Source: Acheta domesticus (taxonomy: Eukaryota > Arthropoda > Insecta > Orthoptera > Gryllidae). Taken from it: 64,000 nucleotides of DNA. Within the stretch, counting starts at the first letter, position 1. Every line of letters begins with the position of its first letter. The notes beneath the pieces were generated by a model. That model was not told where the DNA came from. It did not search any database and saw nothing but the letters and a program-made list of their open reading frames with translations. Shown here one piece after another: positions 24,261-37,200 of the stretch. Where the stretch lies: contig JAHLJT010000631.1 in assembly GCA_031308135.1 (NCBI GenBank), positions 265,036,948-265,100,947 on the forward strand. Direction: 5' to 3'. The translations under genes and the position numbers were made by a program.

Positions 24261-25560
24261 GTTCCAAATTGTTTGTTTAAACTTTTGATGGGGATATTGC
24301 TAAATGTACCCTAGGAGATGACATAAACTCTACATCGCTCTATTCTTTCGTTTTTTCAAAAACTGCAAAAATGTAATTTGCAAAATGTAAAATTGCAGAA
24401 ACCTAACAATTCTGGATTTGTGTCAATAACGTTGACATCTTTCAATGCACGGAGATGACGCTTGAGATGACGCTTACAATGCCTTTCCGTATGATACATC
24501 TCTGCATCCGTTCATCGTTCTTATTAGTTCTGCGAAGGGAAGCAATATGAGTATATGCTGATTAGCGCGGCACGTTGTGTTAGATATTTTCTCACGCGCA
24601 AGCAACCGCTTTATATTTTGATAGGATTATCACATTCACTCTTCTGTCAGTTACACACTGGTTTTGTGTCTTGAATGCTTGTGTGAAGATCAGAAAAGCG
24701 TAGTGTCCCACCTTAATCGTGTTTCTTATACTTTAAATCAAAAGTAAGATTCATAGATTTACCAAGAATATTGTCCACCATCCCTTCGCTATTATTTCTG
24801 CTATTACTTACCCTATACGTACGCATGCACGGAGTGTTATACGTAGTTTAGGAAAGTTATGCAATGCTGCGCGAAAAAATTGCCAATTTTCGGTGGAAAA
24901 AATTAATTGCCGGGCCGTGATAACAAAGAAGTGGATAAAACCAGTTTCTAAATTAAGAAAAAAAATCCCCTAACACGTGGTGTAGCCAGAAACCATGTTT
25001 TCTAGGTTCTCGATAACGCAAACCCAATTGAAAGGAAAACGTCCGTCTGTCCGTCTATCCGTCCGTCTGTGAACATTGCTAGCGACTAAAACATACGTAC
25101 GTACGAGGTTTTATTTTTAATTATTTCTATTATTTGTTTCCACCGCTAACCGTACTGGAGTTAGTCGATATAGTTTTAGTAGTAAAGGTTAGTTTTTTCG
25201 ATTTTGTATTTTAAGTGTAAAATTAATTTTATTATATTTGTTATTTATTTTTCTGAACCCAATTTATTAATCATTGTAAAACAATGGATAGCCCAACTAC
25301 GTATGGACCTGATCTTAGTATTTCCTCTAGTGAAAGTAAATTCAAAGTTCTCTTCAAACCAAAATTGGAAATTTATTTTGTATATTGTAGGAGGAATCAG
25401 TGGAAAAAGGAGTACTGTTACTCAGAGGAACAAACATTTTCAACCACACTTCTTTGACATTACCAATGGCAAAATTATTACAGGTAAGATAATTACTGTT
25501 TTTTTATTTTAAATATTATCTTACAAAAGTGACAGCTATAATTTTCATAATTGAAATTGT
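24260..25560. repeat. Copy-2-specific insertion with second terminus of the long repeat
   Basis: 24815-25110 read the second terminus in reverse (TACGTACGCATGCACGGAG, AAAGTTATGCAATGCTGCGC) and the TCCGTCTGTCCGTCTATCCG tract. The rest (24270-24815 and 25110-25560) is unrecognised; a 102-aa open stretch at 25204-25512 has no familiar domain. Confidence 0.5.
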
Positions 25561-26289
25561 AATTGGTGTTTTTATTGCGTATAACTATTAATTATCATTA
25601 GTTGTGCATTAATAGTAATCTATTTAATTTTCTTTTTTCAACATTTTGTATTATTACAGGTGAGTGTGAAGTCTGTTGAAACAATCATCAACAAACATAA
25701 AAACAAGAATCTCTGACTACACCTAAAAAGACTCCTAAAAGGACTCATCTAGGTACTATATGGACAATTTTACAAAAGAAGGAATTTCCAATAAAATATA
25801 TTGTAATTTGGTGCAACATAATTTCAATTTTTAATTACTTTGTTATTTTAGAATTTTGTTAATCTATGCAATGATCAAATAATTTCATAGTATTTTTTGT
25901 TAAGTACCATGCTTTTCTATAAGATACTTGTTTTCCAGATATTGTGAGTGATAATATATTAAATCTTCATGGCTCTCAGACCTCCATGAACCGTATGGTA
26001 AAAAACATTGTTTTTATTTTTTATAAGACCATTTTCCCATGTGAATGAGTGTGAAACAATAATTTTTAAAAGATAGTACTTCCAAAGGTATTGTATTAGG
26101 AACCCAAATTATTGCTACACCCAAATATTGTAGTTTGAATTATAGTTGGCCATATTTATGAATGGTAATTTCTTATACTTTTTTGTGTAACATTAACCCT
26201 AGAAAGTCTAAGCGTTTTTGCAACCGAATAAGCCTGAGGTGAATCTGTCTGACTAATTGGGGGATAATCGATAACGTCCTTTTTGTTTT

Positions 26290-26990
26290 TGATTGTTACA
26301 ACAAACAAAAATGAAAATAAATTGTTTTATTACTGTTGTTTAGATTATTTGACAACCATCGCTCACTTATTGTTGATTTATCATCAAAACCAAGGAATTG
26401 GAGGTTCTCTATATATCGATCTCTACTCATTTTTGCTCGAAATATTGGAGGCCCATATTTCGGATTCCATGGTGCAGAAAATGGGAGATGAAAATTTTTC
26501 AAGTGACCAGTAGAAATAAGAAGCCTCCAAAATGGACTTATCTTTGCATTATCACACTGTGTCCAAGAAATGTTTCCCTTCCAGACGTGAACTCTTTCCG
26601 CTTCTTGTTTAGTGTATTTCGTAATGTCACTAAAAATACTGTCATGTACCACTTAAATCAATGTCTGGTAGAGTCTATCCTTTTACCTGGTGAAACCAAC
26701 ATTTTCGATGTTACGATCTGTATTATGTTGCTGGATCTGGTTTTTGAATTAGTTGGTTTTAGAATTAAGTTTGCTCCATTTCTGACCCCCGCCCGAAAAA
26801 TAAATCATTTTCCAATGTAATGGCAGTGTCTTCACACTCAATAGTGTCGCTATTGTTACTTCTGGCACTAATATTATCTTGTATACTAGATCAATTTTTG
26901 AGATTGTAATCGCTATCTTCACTTCCCGAAAATAATACATCAGATATATTTTCATCATCTAAATCGAGTTTCAACTGAATCTCAGCATCA
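26290..26990 (-). pseudogene. piggyBac-like transposase remnant (copy 2 of the duplication)
   Basis: On the minus strand an acidic N-terminal piece (LFSGSEDSDYN) near 26940 is followed by disrupted sequence, then an open stretch 26652-26296 with ITKYTKQEAERV, LLISTGHLKNFHLPFS, PPIFRAKMSRDRYIENLQFL and GFDDKSTISERW. This matches the N-terminal half of the piggyBac (PGBD) DDE domain. Stops and a missing C-terminus make it inactive. Confidence 0.85.
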
Positions 26991-27683
26991 TTCCGCCTAA
27001 ACATCTCTATAACTACACAAATTAAAGTATTTATTTCATGAAGAGATATACAATTTCACGATTAAATTTTGAAAATCCTTAATTACTACCCGAAAATAAC
27101 TACACCGCACAAAAGCTCAGCCGAGCTATTCCGATAGTTCACAGTTAGTTCCAACAATATTTCTAATATCTTTGTTTAAAAATCAATCTGAGGCCACATA
27201 TTTATTCTTTAAATTTCAATTGTTTCCATACATTGAAATTAAATTCAGAATATTTATGAGGAATGACACAGAAATATTATTGATGGCAATATGCTAGAAG
27301 AGTAAGTTAAGAAGTATATGTTAATATTTTTTAAAGTTTTATTGAGTCTCAGAAAATAGATACACTTATAAAAATGCAAACATTTTTTAATATAAAGTAT
27401 GACAATCAATACAGAAGGATGAAAATATAAGACATAATTCCTACTCTATATAATGTAGGTGTAACAAAATTCTTCCTAAATTATTGATCCTAAAAATTTT
27501 AATTTCCTCTGCGCAGTAACGTTTCACAAGAACTCGTGAGTTAGTTTCAAGTTTTGAAATACCCATTTACAAGTGGAAAGGGCTAGGTAATATAAAAAAT
27601 GGAAAATTAGAGTAATGCTAATGAACTTAATTGATAATATTCTTTAGAGTACATATGAAAGAATGAAAAGATAGAGTAAAAAA

Positions 27684-28215
27684 TCAGAGGTTCAATCCAG
27701 TTATACGTTTGATCCATTTATGTAGGTAGTAAACGTTGGCGTAGACGGTGGGCTTTTCAGCGCATCCATAACCTTTTTCGCGATGAGACACGATGCCCAC
27801 CTGCACGTTGCCAGACACCAGGGCGCTGCCAGAGTCACCATTGCATGTTCCACGGCGCAGGCTTCCTCGGTTGTATCCGGCACAAAACATCTCGCGGGTG
27901 AGGCGCATCTTAGGGTACCACTTCTTGCATGTTTTACGGGAATGGATGGTCACGCGCACGGCATGCAGAACGTTAGGGCTTGGTCCTTTGGCCTGTAAAC
28001 AATGTCCGCATCATTCTAGCAATTCATGATCATCAGATTGTGTGATAAAAAATGTTTCACACTTACGTAGAATTGTCCCCAGCCAGACACTACCGCTGTA
28101 GCACCGACTTTAGGGTATATTGAGGTGGCCAGTGGAATTCTCTTAATTAAATTGTTATAACGGAAGCTTCTAGTGACCTGCAACCGATAACTCACGTTAG
28201 ATAATTATTCCCTCA

Positions 28216-28268
<53 letters not shown>

Positions 28269-31200
28269 ATATATATATATTATATATAATATATATAATA
28301 TATATATATATATTATATATAATATATATAATATATATATATTAATATACATTACTGTAATATATTAATAGTAAGTAGTAATATATTAATATATATTACT
28401 ACTTACATTTGTGTAATTTTTGAAAAAACAAAAAAATCCTCAAAATAAACTTTACGTCATATTAGAGAATGCCATTAGCACTATCCGATCGAAAAGTTGA
28501 AGAAATGTTTTTAGCCAATTATGAGAAAATGGCGTTTGAGCGTTTCTGAAAATGGGGAATTTTGAGCTACTTTTTACAGAAAACGGTTGTGTTTTCGGGA
28601 AACATTACTTGATATTATTTAAAGCACATGTACTCGTAGATATAATAACGTGAAAAAATTCACGTTAATGTAAATATTAACGACGTGAGAGACAAGTAAA
28701 AAAATTACATTTTTCCAAATTTTGAAAAAACAAAAGAATAGAGCTGTTAACGCTGCAAATATAGCTTCTTATTTAGATTCAGATTTATATTAATATGCAG
28801 ATTGGGAGAGCTATTATTTGGGTTAAGGCAAGACGAACGTTATTATGCTCGTTCGCTCGATCTCTGGAAAGACACAATGTACCCCTCTTATTAGAAGATA
28901 ATATGAACAAATAAGAAATCATAGAATAAACCGTTCAACTTTTTACTTCATTCTCACATGAAAAGCAAAGCCTTCCTTTAATTTGTATTGCACAACATTC
29001 CATTCCTGCCTTCAGAGCGGTTCCCGCGTAAAAGCGGTTGCTCTTTGAAAAGCCCAGTGGAGGGCGACACTGGTGCCAACTTTGACAGTTTTAACCCGTT
29101 CTCATGGAACGTTAATGCGAGCACATTGAAGCTCGTTCCCTGGGCGGAGCAACTACTTTGAAGAGCCTGTTTCGCCGTTTGAATTTGGCGACAATGCTGT
29201 TATAGGATAAAAACGGCGATCTAGTGTGTCTAAATAATCGGCTCTGCGACGGAAACCGGTAGAAGCTGTCGCCAGAGCGAAGGGAGGCTGATGAAACTAA
29301 CAAAGGAGTCCGCCAGTTCGAATGCGATACGGCGAAATGCGAAACAGACAAAGAAACTTTGTATATCCGCTCTTTTCGCAGCCAGAACGCGGTTTTGGAA
29401 GCAATTTTTGGAGGTAAGTCCGACGCGGTACGTTTAAAATGCAAATTCTGAGCTAGTAATCAAAGCCAAAATTGTCATTAAAAACCAATCTCCCGCCACG
29501 GCGCCAAATATGAATCATTTTTTATGCCAATGTGCCAACAAGAGCAATATGGCGTTTTGTCATCTCATAAAATACATTAGGCACTATACCCACCAAAAGT
29601 TTAAAGAAAAAATTTGGAGCCATTTTTGAGAAAATCATGTTTTTGTAATTTTTTAAAATTGCACTTATTGGACGCAATATTGTACGAAAGTACTAACATT
29701 TTCAAAAAAATGTACATGATCTACAAAGAACTCACTATAAAGAAAAAATTGTATTTGAACGAAAAATCTCTATCTTCAATTTTGTAGTTCCAGAAAGACG
29801 CCGAAAAAAATTTAAACTTTTGCAATTTTCGAAAATTCAGTTATCCGTGAAAATCGGACCTTTGCCAACTTAATAAGTGTATATTACTGTATTCTTACAA
29901 GAAATTTAAAGAAAAAAATTTGCAGCCGTTTTTGAGAAAAGTTTGAAAATCCCCGGGGGGGCTTTATGTAAAGTACCCCCAAATTTTACAGAATCTTTTT
30001 CAAAATCTGAAAGCTTTGACTAGAACCAGATTGACTGGTGAATATACATTTTGGAAGAAATCGTACGTATGGTTTAGGCGCTAGCAGTGTTCACAGACGG
30101 ACGGTTCAAAGGCAGACGCTTTCCTTTCAATTGCTTTTTCGGTATCAAGGACCCACAAAACAGGGTTTCTGGCTACACCACGTGTTAGTTTTTTTATTAA
30201 TTTAGCAACTGTTTTTTTTCCCTTTTTTGTTATCACGGCCCGGCAATGAACTTTTTTCCTCCGAAAATTGACCATTTTTTCGCGCAGCATTACATAACTT
30301 TCCCTATACTACGTATATCACTCCGTGTATACGTACGTATACGGGAAAGTAAAAATAGCGATTTTTTGGCGAAAGGAACATTACTAAAAATATTCACGAA
30401 GGTTTTTTGATGCGAGTGCGCAGTATGTCACCAGTCTGTTTCGTGTGATAGTGAGAGGTGGCGACACAACTGTGCAATACGTCGGTGTATTAATGGTGCA
30501 GTGGCGGCGTTAGTGGCCAGCATGGACTAACGAGAGTCAAGCAGCATGCAGGGGATGGTGATATCTGGTGTTTGATGGTCGGTGAACACAGATGCTGACG
30601 AAAAGGGGCGTATTCTTCAAGCACGGAAGTTGGAAATCATTTCTTTGGTTTTTAAAGAAGGAATATTAAATTGTTCAAGGCCAAAAATCTGTCGTAGTAT
30701 AAAAGAATTTCAATGGATGGCCATTATAATCAAACGAAGGGAACGTACGTTTCCAGGAATGAATGAGCAAAGTTAATTTAAGTGTGAATGATCATTTTGG
30801 TGTTTATATTTCATGTTATGCATTTCTTTGTGTTCATTTTTGTGTTGTGTATTTCATATGTTTATTTTGATGTGTGTTTATGTTCGGAATGTTAACAAAT
30901 GCAACGGAAAATCGTTGAGTTGAAAGAGAATTTTAGAGAACTTAAATTCTTTGGCTGATTAATGAAGGGAGATATAACTGGCTTCCGTTCGTTATTCACT
31001 CAGGCATTTTCATTTGAGTAGTAACAGTTGACATCCTGGCAGCACTACAGCAGAAGCTATGTTTGGGGTTCCGTACAGAACGGGTCACCACACACTGTAT
31101 AAATTTAAGTGAAAGTCTGCAAGCGGGCTAGAATAAGTTGATAGCAGAGTAGCAGTGAAAGGTTGTAGTAGTAATAGCTTGGCAAAGCAGTACCCCCTCG

Positions 31201-34200
31201 TCGTTACATTGGCAGCCCAACCTGGGTCTGAACAGGTGTTTGATAAAAGAGAAAGCCCCCGATTTCGTTACAACGTAGTGTTTTAAATAATAAATATTTG
31301 TAATTAAAAAACTAAAGACTTACTTTCATGAGGGCAGCGTCAAAACCGTGGTTCCTTTTGTAGCTTGGATGAATGCTGATTTTTGAAACACTAAAGATCC
31401 TGCCTTTGTTGAGATATTTGCTGCCGGCACTGATCTTGTATAGTGAAGGCTTCAGACTGCACAGAACACATATTAGTACTTATTGAATCAACAGAGCAAT
31501 CAGCTTCTATCCATTTGTGTAAATACTCACGATTGATTTTTAAAACAGTGAGCAGCAGTCAGAACCCACCGTCGACTGATGATGGAGCCACCGCAGTTGG
31601 CATATTTTCCATACCAAAGAGCAACCTACAAGCAAACACAATTATCTTACTCGTCAATCGATGATATTTCACGTAGAGTTATGAGTAACTACTTACAGTT
31701 TAGTCACAATTACAGGCAAATTTTGGCTGACTTAGGCTGCTCAGAACATCAATTGATATCGCTGCAGTGCTTCTGATCGGAAGGCTCTATTGCTCGAGTT
31801 CTGCAGGAATTTTGGCACTAACTGCACAGGTCGAATTCAGTTGCTGTCTGAAGGAAAATCCTTGCGGCCGGATGTTCTGATTGGTAGTTTTCCGTGGTTT
31901 CTCCGATTGACACCAAGCAAATGCAGGAACAATACCGTAACAAACGGGCCAAAGACCGCACGCTATCTTTTCTTCCTCTTCTTTGTCCTATCTTCATCCT
32001 ATATGTACGCATACTTACCCTTACAATGCTGAGACCGGTCAAGAGCTTAGATCTTGTTCTGGTCGAGGCGGTGACCCACTGGTGGGAGATTCGCTTGTGA
32101 AACCCCGCAACGCCCGGCGAGTATGTCGGGGCCGAAACCTGAATGATGGCAAATAGAATACCTAGAAATCAAAAGATGGCAAAACGTCAGTCTGTCCGTC
32201 GCGGTTTGTATCTCTCTATCCGTCTGTCTGTCCCACGGTCTCTGAGCAACGCTAGCAGCAAAACCGTTAAGACGTTTTTCTTCAAAATTGATATTCCTTG
32301 ATCGATTTGACTGATGTCGCGGGCCCTTTAAATTGAAACCGATATTTTAAATCGGGGTATTTTACGTGAAGCCCCTGAGATATTTTCAAATTGTCAAAAA
32401 ATGGCTCCATCGATTTTGATTAAATTGTGTTATTGGATAGTGCGAAGGACGTATAAGGGAATAGCGAAGGCCCCATTTTTGTTTAAATATTTCATATATG
32501 TCCGAAAATGCAAAAGTTCAAAGTTTTTCGGAGTCTTCTTACAACAAAATATTAAATGTAGATTTTTCTTAATCAGAACTGTTCCTTATAGTTGTATTTT
32601 TAAATGAGGTCATGTACAATTTTTTGAAAATGTAGTACTTTTCGCGTAATTGTGCGTGAAAATATGAAATTGAAAATATCTGCTGTTTTAGTACCACTAG
32701 TTCTTTTAATATTGCGTCTCTAAAAATGTAAAATTTGAGTTTGAAGAAACGGCAGAATGAAAATATGACTTCATGCGGAGGTCTGCTGATCCTTTCCTCG
32801 TGATTTTATAATGTGTTACTATTTTTCAATGTTACACATGTGCTTGATTTCCCAAAAGTTATCCTTTGCAGAATAATTGCCACAAATATTATATGTTGGC
32901 ACAGTTCAGGAACTTTGCGTAATCACTACATCAACAAGTGCAATTAACTTTGTATAATAAATTTCTTGTCCACTAAATGGACTTATCAACTCAACTTTTC
33001 AATGGTCGCCAGCAGAATTCTGCAATTCGCGCGGGTGAGACCAAATTCTTCATGAGTGAGTGGTGAGATCAAAAAAAGGCTGTGTTGTTTCACCGCAGGA
33101 TTGCACTCAACTATTTCGCGGCTTGCGGGTGTTTTCTTTCCTCCCCACTGGGGTATCTCTTGGCCGCAACAATATATAAGCTCCTGTGGCGTCGTGGTAG
33201 CTAAATAACGACACAGACACGAGCTCTATGTACAAATTGGTTTATTTACAGAATGTACAAATTCACAGTTCTGGGGTTATGTTCGCCAGTACCTCCCACG
33301 CGCCTGCTCCCCGTCCCTAGGGCTAGTGCATCCCCCACCTTCCGCTTTACCGCGCCGGTGGCCGACACCCGTGTTTCGCACATTCTGTGTCTCAAGGACC
33401 GCACTCCCGTCTCGGGCGAGCATGCACGTCTACTCACGAGGTGCTCTGCCTCTGCCTCTCTTAACTAACTTTGGCGGTCGCCTCCCGCCCTCTAAAGGTC
33501 GCCGGACCACATGTCGCGCACTGGGGGTCCGGTGCCCCTGCCCGCTCCTCTTGCGTCACGGGGGGTAGCAAGGAATTTTCCACTTGCAGTGCCTTTGTCT
33601 GTCCCATGTGTCCAGCAGCCTCCGTGCCCGGCCGTTTGAAACTCTGGCTGGCTTGTGCCGACGTTACACTCCCAACATGAGTGGTAGTGCTGTGCATACA
33701 AGTGTGTTTATATAAAGAAGGAGGGTAGTTAACGAAGAGAAATGAAATATCTCACGCTGTCCATGGCCCGATTGTTATGTCCGGACCACGGACATGTACC
33801 GACCAGATCAATTGGTCGCTAGGTTTCTCTACAGACAGCGGCTGAATTCGTGCTAGATATCTGTCCAATACTGAAACTCAGTCATCATCAGAATTTGAGC
33901 TCTAGGACCTCCAGGTTAGAGTCGTTGTAGACACAGATCGGAGCTAACTCAGCCAGTGACACAATCTGAAACTAGTGCTTACCTGATAGGGATGGTTTTT
34001 GATGCTCGTCGGAAGGCCGTTAACAATCCTGTGTCCGTCAGAAGGGGAGATCCCCTCGTTGTCATCAACCTCCTCACTCTCGGAGACGAAGTCGGTCTCG
34101 GGATCATCGGTCCCCTCATTCTCCAGAGATTCCTCAGTCTCGTCGGCCGCATCGCTCCACGAATCAGAATCGGTCAATGGCCAATTTGAGTTGTCGGGTG

Positions 34201-37200
34201 CATCATCCGCCTCAGATTCCAAATCCACTGGTGAAGTGGAAGTCACCGCTAGATTTACAATAAAATAAATTCGACATGGTGAGTTTAAAGTGAACTTTTG
34301 CGAATTTAATAATTGTTAAATATGTTCATGTAACTTTCTAGCTTGTATTCAAAAATGTACGATTCGGGCAACTGTAATATGTCTGAAATTTCTTTTTATT
34401 ACGAATTTGCTGAGCACAGTGAAAATATTTTAACACAAAAATACCCATAGGTGGAGTTTTATAAATATTTTACACATCGATAAATTAAATCCGAGGGAGT
34501 TTTGGTTCGATGTTTTTCCTTGTATATTTCTGATGTTTTGTTTGTGAATTAAAATTCTCACGATTACTGTTTAAAAAGAAATAAAAATTCGAAATTTTAC
34601 ATGATGGAACGACTGTCAAATATGACTTAATCCGGGAGACGTGGGTCCACAAGTGACCCCGCGCCACCTGTCTCGGGTTAAACAACGTTGTTTGTACTAC
34701 CTACATCGAGGAATCTCTCTTCCAAGACCACCCTGATGCCCCGGTCCGCCATTACTCGCTTTTCACGCATTCACGCCTTTACTCGCATCCCGTTCAACGC
34801 ATGCAGCGTATGTGTCGGGCATGCCCCCTTCCTCCAGAACGCTCCTTCGGAGAACTGAAGACTGATTCTTTGAGATGGGACTGTGCTTTGAGGCTCAGTT
34901 CTCAGTCAATTTCTCATATACGTATGACATGTTTGAAAATTTTTAGTAATTGTCGAGCAATTTGGAACTAACGCGCGTGAAAATTGTGTGCATTATTACA
35001 CTGCGAATACAAGAGTTTGAAATTCTGTCTTATATATTTTCTCTGAAATTAAAACAAAATGAGAAATTGACCTGAAAATTGCGTATTTTCATAAATGCTT
35101 GAGCCAGTTTCTCTAAAAGGCACCATTTTTTTCTCTTGAAATTGTTTGTATGGATAATGCTAAATTGTCTGAATAATATGATATAATTGCCACTTTCTTA
35201 TATTCGTTAAACATTTTAAAAATAAATTTCATGCCGTTATTAAGGGCATTTCCTATAATTTTTTACAGTTGAGAGTAGAAATGTTTCAAGTTATTTCTTA
35301 TAAATATTGTCGAAAAATGAAAAGTGTGAAATGAGAATTAACTTTAAAAAGTGCATTTTTAGAAACGCTCAAACGACATTATCTTAAATATGTCTTCCCC
35401 TGTGGCAATGAAAATGTGGATGTATTACAAAATCTTACTCTGCTATAATATACTTACAGTCAACTTGTCAGTTTTCACAAACATTTTCGAAAACGTAATA
35501 AAATATAGTTTATAGGCCAATAGATGGCAGCCGAGAAGAGGGCGTGGCGAAACCCAAAAGATAGCACAGAGTAAAGAGATAAGGAAAATAAGTTCGAGAA
35601 AGTCTGTGCCATTCTATAGCACAAGGAGTAGCGCGCTGACTTCGCATTCAAGAGGTCTGAGTTCAATCCTCATGTTGGCCATCTCAATCATGGATTTCGT
35701 GGTTTCCAACGGTTATCCATGCGAATGCTGTGATGATTCTACTGAAAAGCCACGAGCTTATTCCCGGCGTCGCTAGCGAAATTTGTTAACTATGCGAAGT
35801 CACAACGGTTAAGCGAATTCGAGATATCGCGGGTTCCTGGTTGGATGACAGACTAGGAATTTTGGGATCTAATGGCGCCGAGGCCAATTGTTAGCACATT
35901 TTGGTCGGCGCGGACAAGTTCCTGCAACTTCCGCCCACCTGGACACTCTTTGTGGTACTCCCGCCAAATTATGGGAGTTCCATGCTACACCAGTGTGTTA
36001 TGGGGGCGCCAACTCCAAAGTTCGCGCGTCCCACTTTAAAAAAATTAATTAAGACATTAATTAATCATTGTTTCCCCGCGCCTCTACGCATGGGGCGGTT
36101 TCTACCGCCGCCCGGCCAGGTTGCAACCAGCTACCCTCGCCGCCGACACCGATGACGTCACGTCGACATCACCACCACCGTCGCCGCTGCCACCACCACC
36201 ACCGCCGTCGCCGCCCGTATCTCCCCCCGCCTCCGTCCGCCCCTCCTCCGGCTGGCCGGCTGGCCGCCCTCTGCGACCCGCCCGGTGTAAAACTCGGGGC
36301 GGGCCAGAGCAAGGCGGTTGGCGGGAGTGAACGCTGGTGGAGTCGGACAGGACGGAACAGGCAGCTGATCGCTCCACAAGGGAGTGCGCTGGACTTGGGC
36401 GTGAAGCATTCACGTCGGTGAAAGGCATTTCTTTCTATCTGCATTGAGACCCTCTACTAGACAGCTGTGTAATTAGGAGGAGCTGTGGTGCTGTGAGAGT
36501 GGTCTGGTTTGGAAAATCCAGCCATGTGTGCCTCATAACCTTTCAATACATTCTGCAATGTTTACATTAATTTGGTTTTTCTTGCTGTGTTAGTCAGGTA
36601 GCATCGCTTAGTCAGTGTGTGCCTTTCATTTTGTGTTTTCATAGCAAGAGCTACAGCATAGCTATAGCATTTTTTACAAGAGTGTTGTGAAATTGTTAAA
36701 GTTTTTTTTGTACTCTTTGACACCAATTGCCCTTCACGAGACATATAATGGCAAGATACAAAATACAAACCGGATTTTAAACATTGGTGTATTATTAACA
36801 TCGATGTTTTAATTTTGAACATCGATGTTTGCTAGCATCAGTGTTAAGTTATCGAAGTCGCATTATTACTCTCGATTACGCTAACGCTTACACACAATAG
36901 GGAGTTTTGAACGTTAAGTACTATCGATCTTCTGCTCATGCGCAGTGCAAGTTTCGGATCACTTTGGTGCATCTGCGCATGTGCAGAAGATCGATAGTAC
37001 TTAACGTTCGAGGTGGCAAAACCTCCTTAATGAGGGACCATCTCACTCGATTCAAAGCTATCGTAGAAGCCAGATCGCTGTTGTAAGCGGACGCACTTCT
37101 CGTGAACTATTGTGAATACTAAACTAATTGCGACGTTCTTATACGTGCAATCTCTTGTAAACTAATTGCGACGTTCTTACAAGTACAATATCCTGTAAAT

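Noticed and set aside
33999..34268. Ser-rich plus-strand frame opposite exon 2 of protease B (and its likes at 15335, 21644 and 48655)
   Set aside because: Antisense of the acidic propeptide exon: GAN/GAY codons read backwards give Ser-rich frames. No independent evidence.
36068..36444. Overlapping open frames rich in Pro, Arg and His (up to 117 aa)
   Set aside because: High G+C and CCACCACC/CCGCCG runs suppress stops in all frames; frames overlap on both strands with no recognisable domain.
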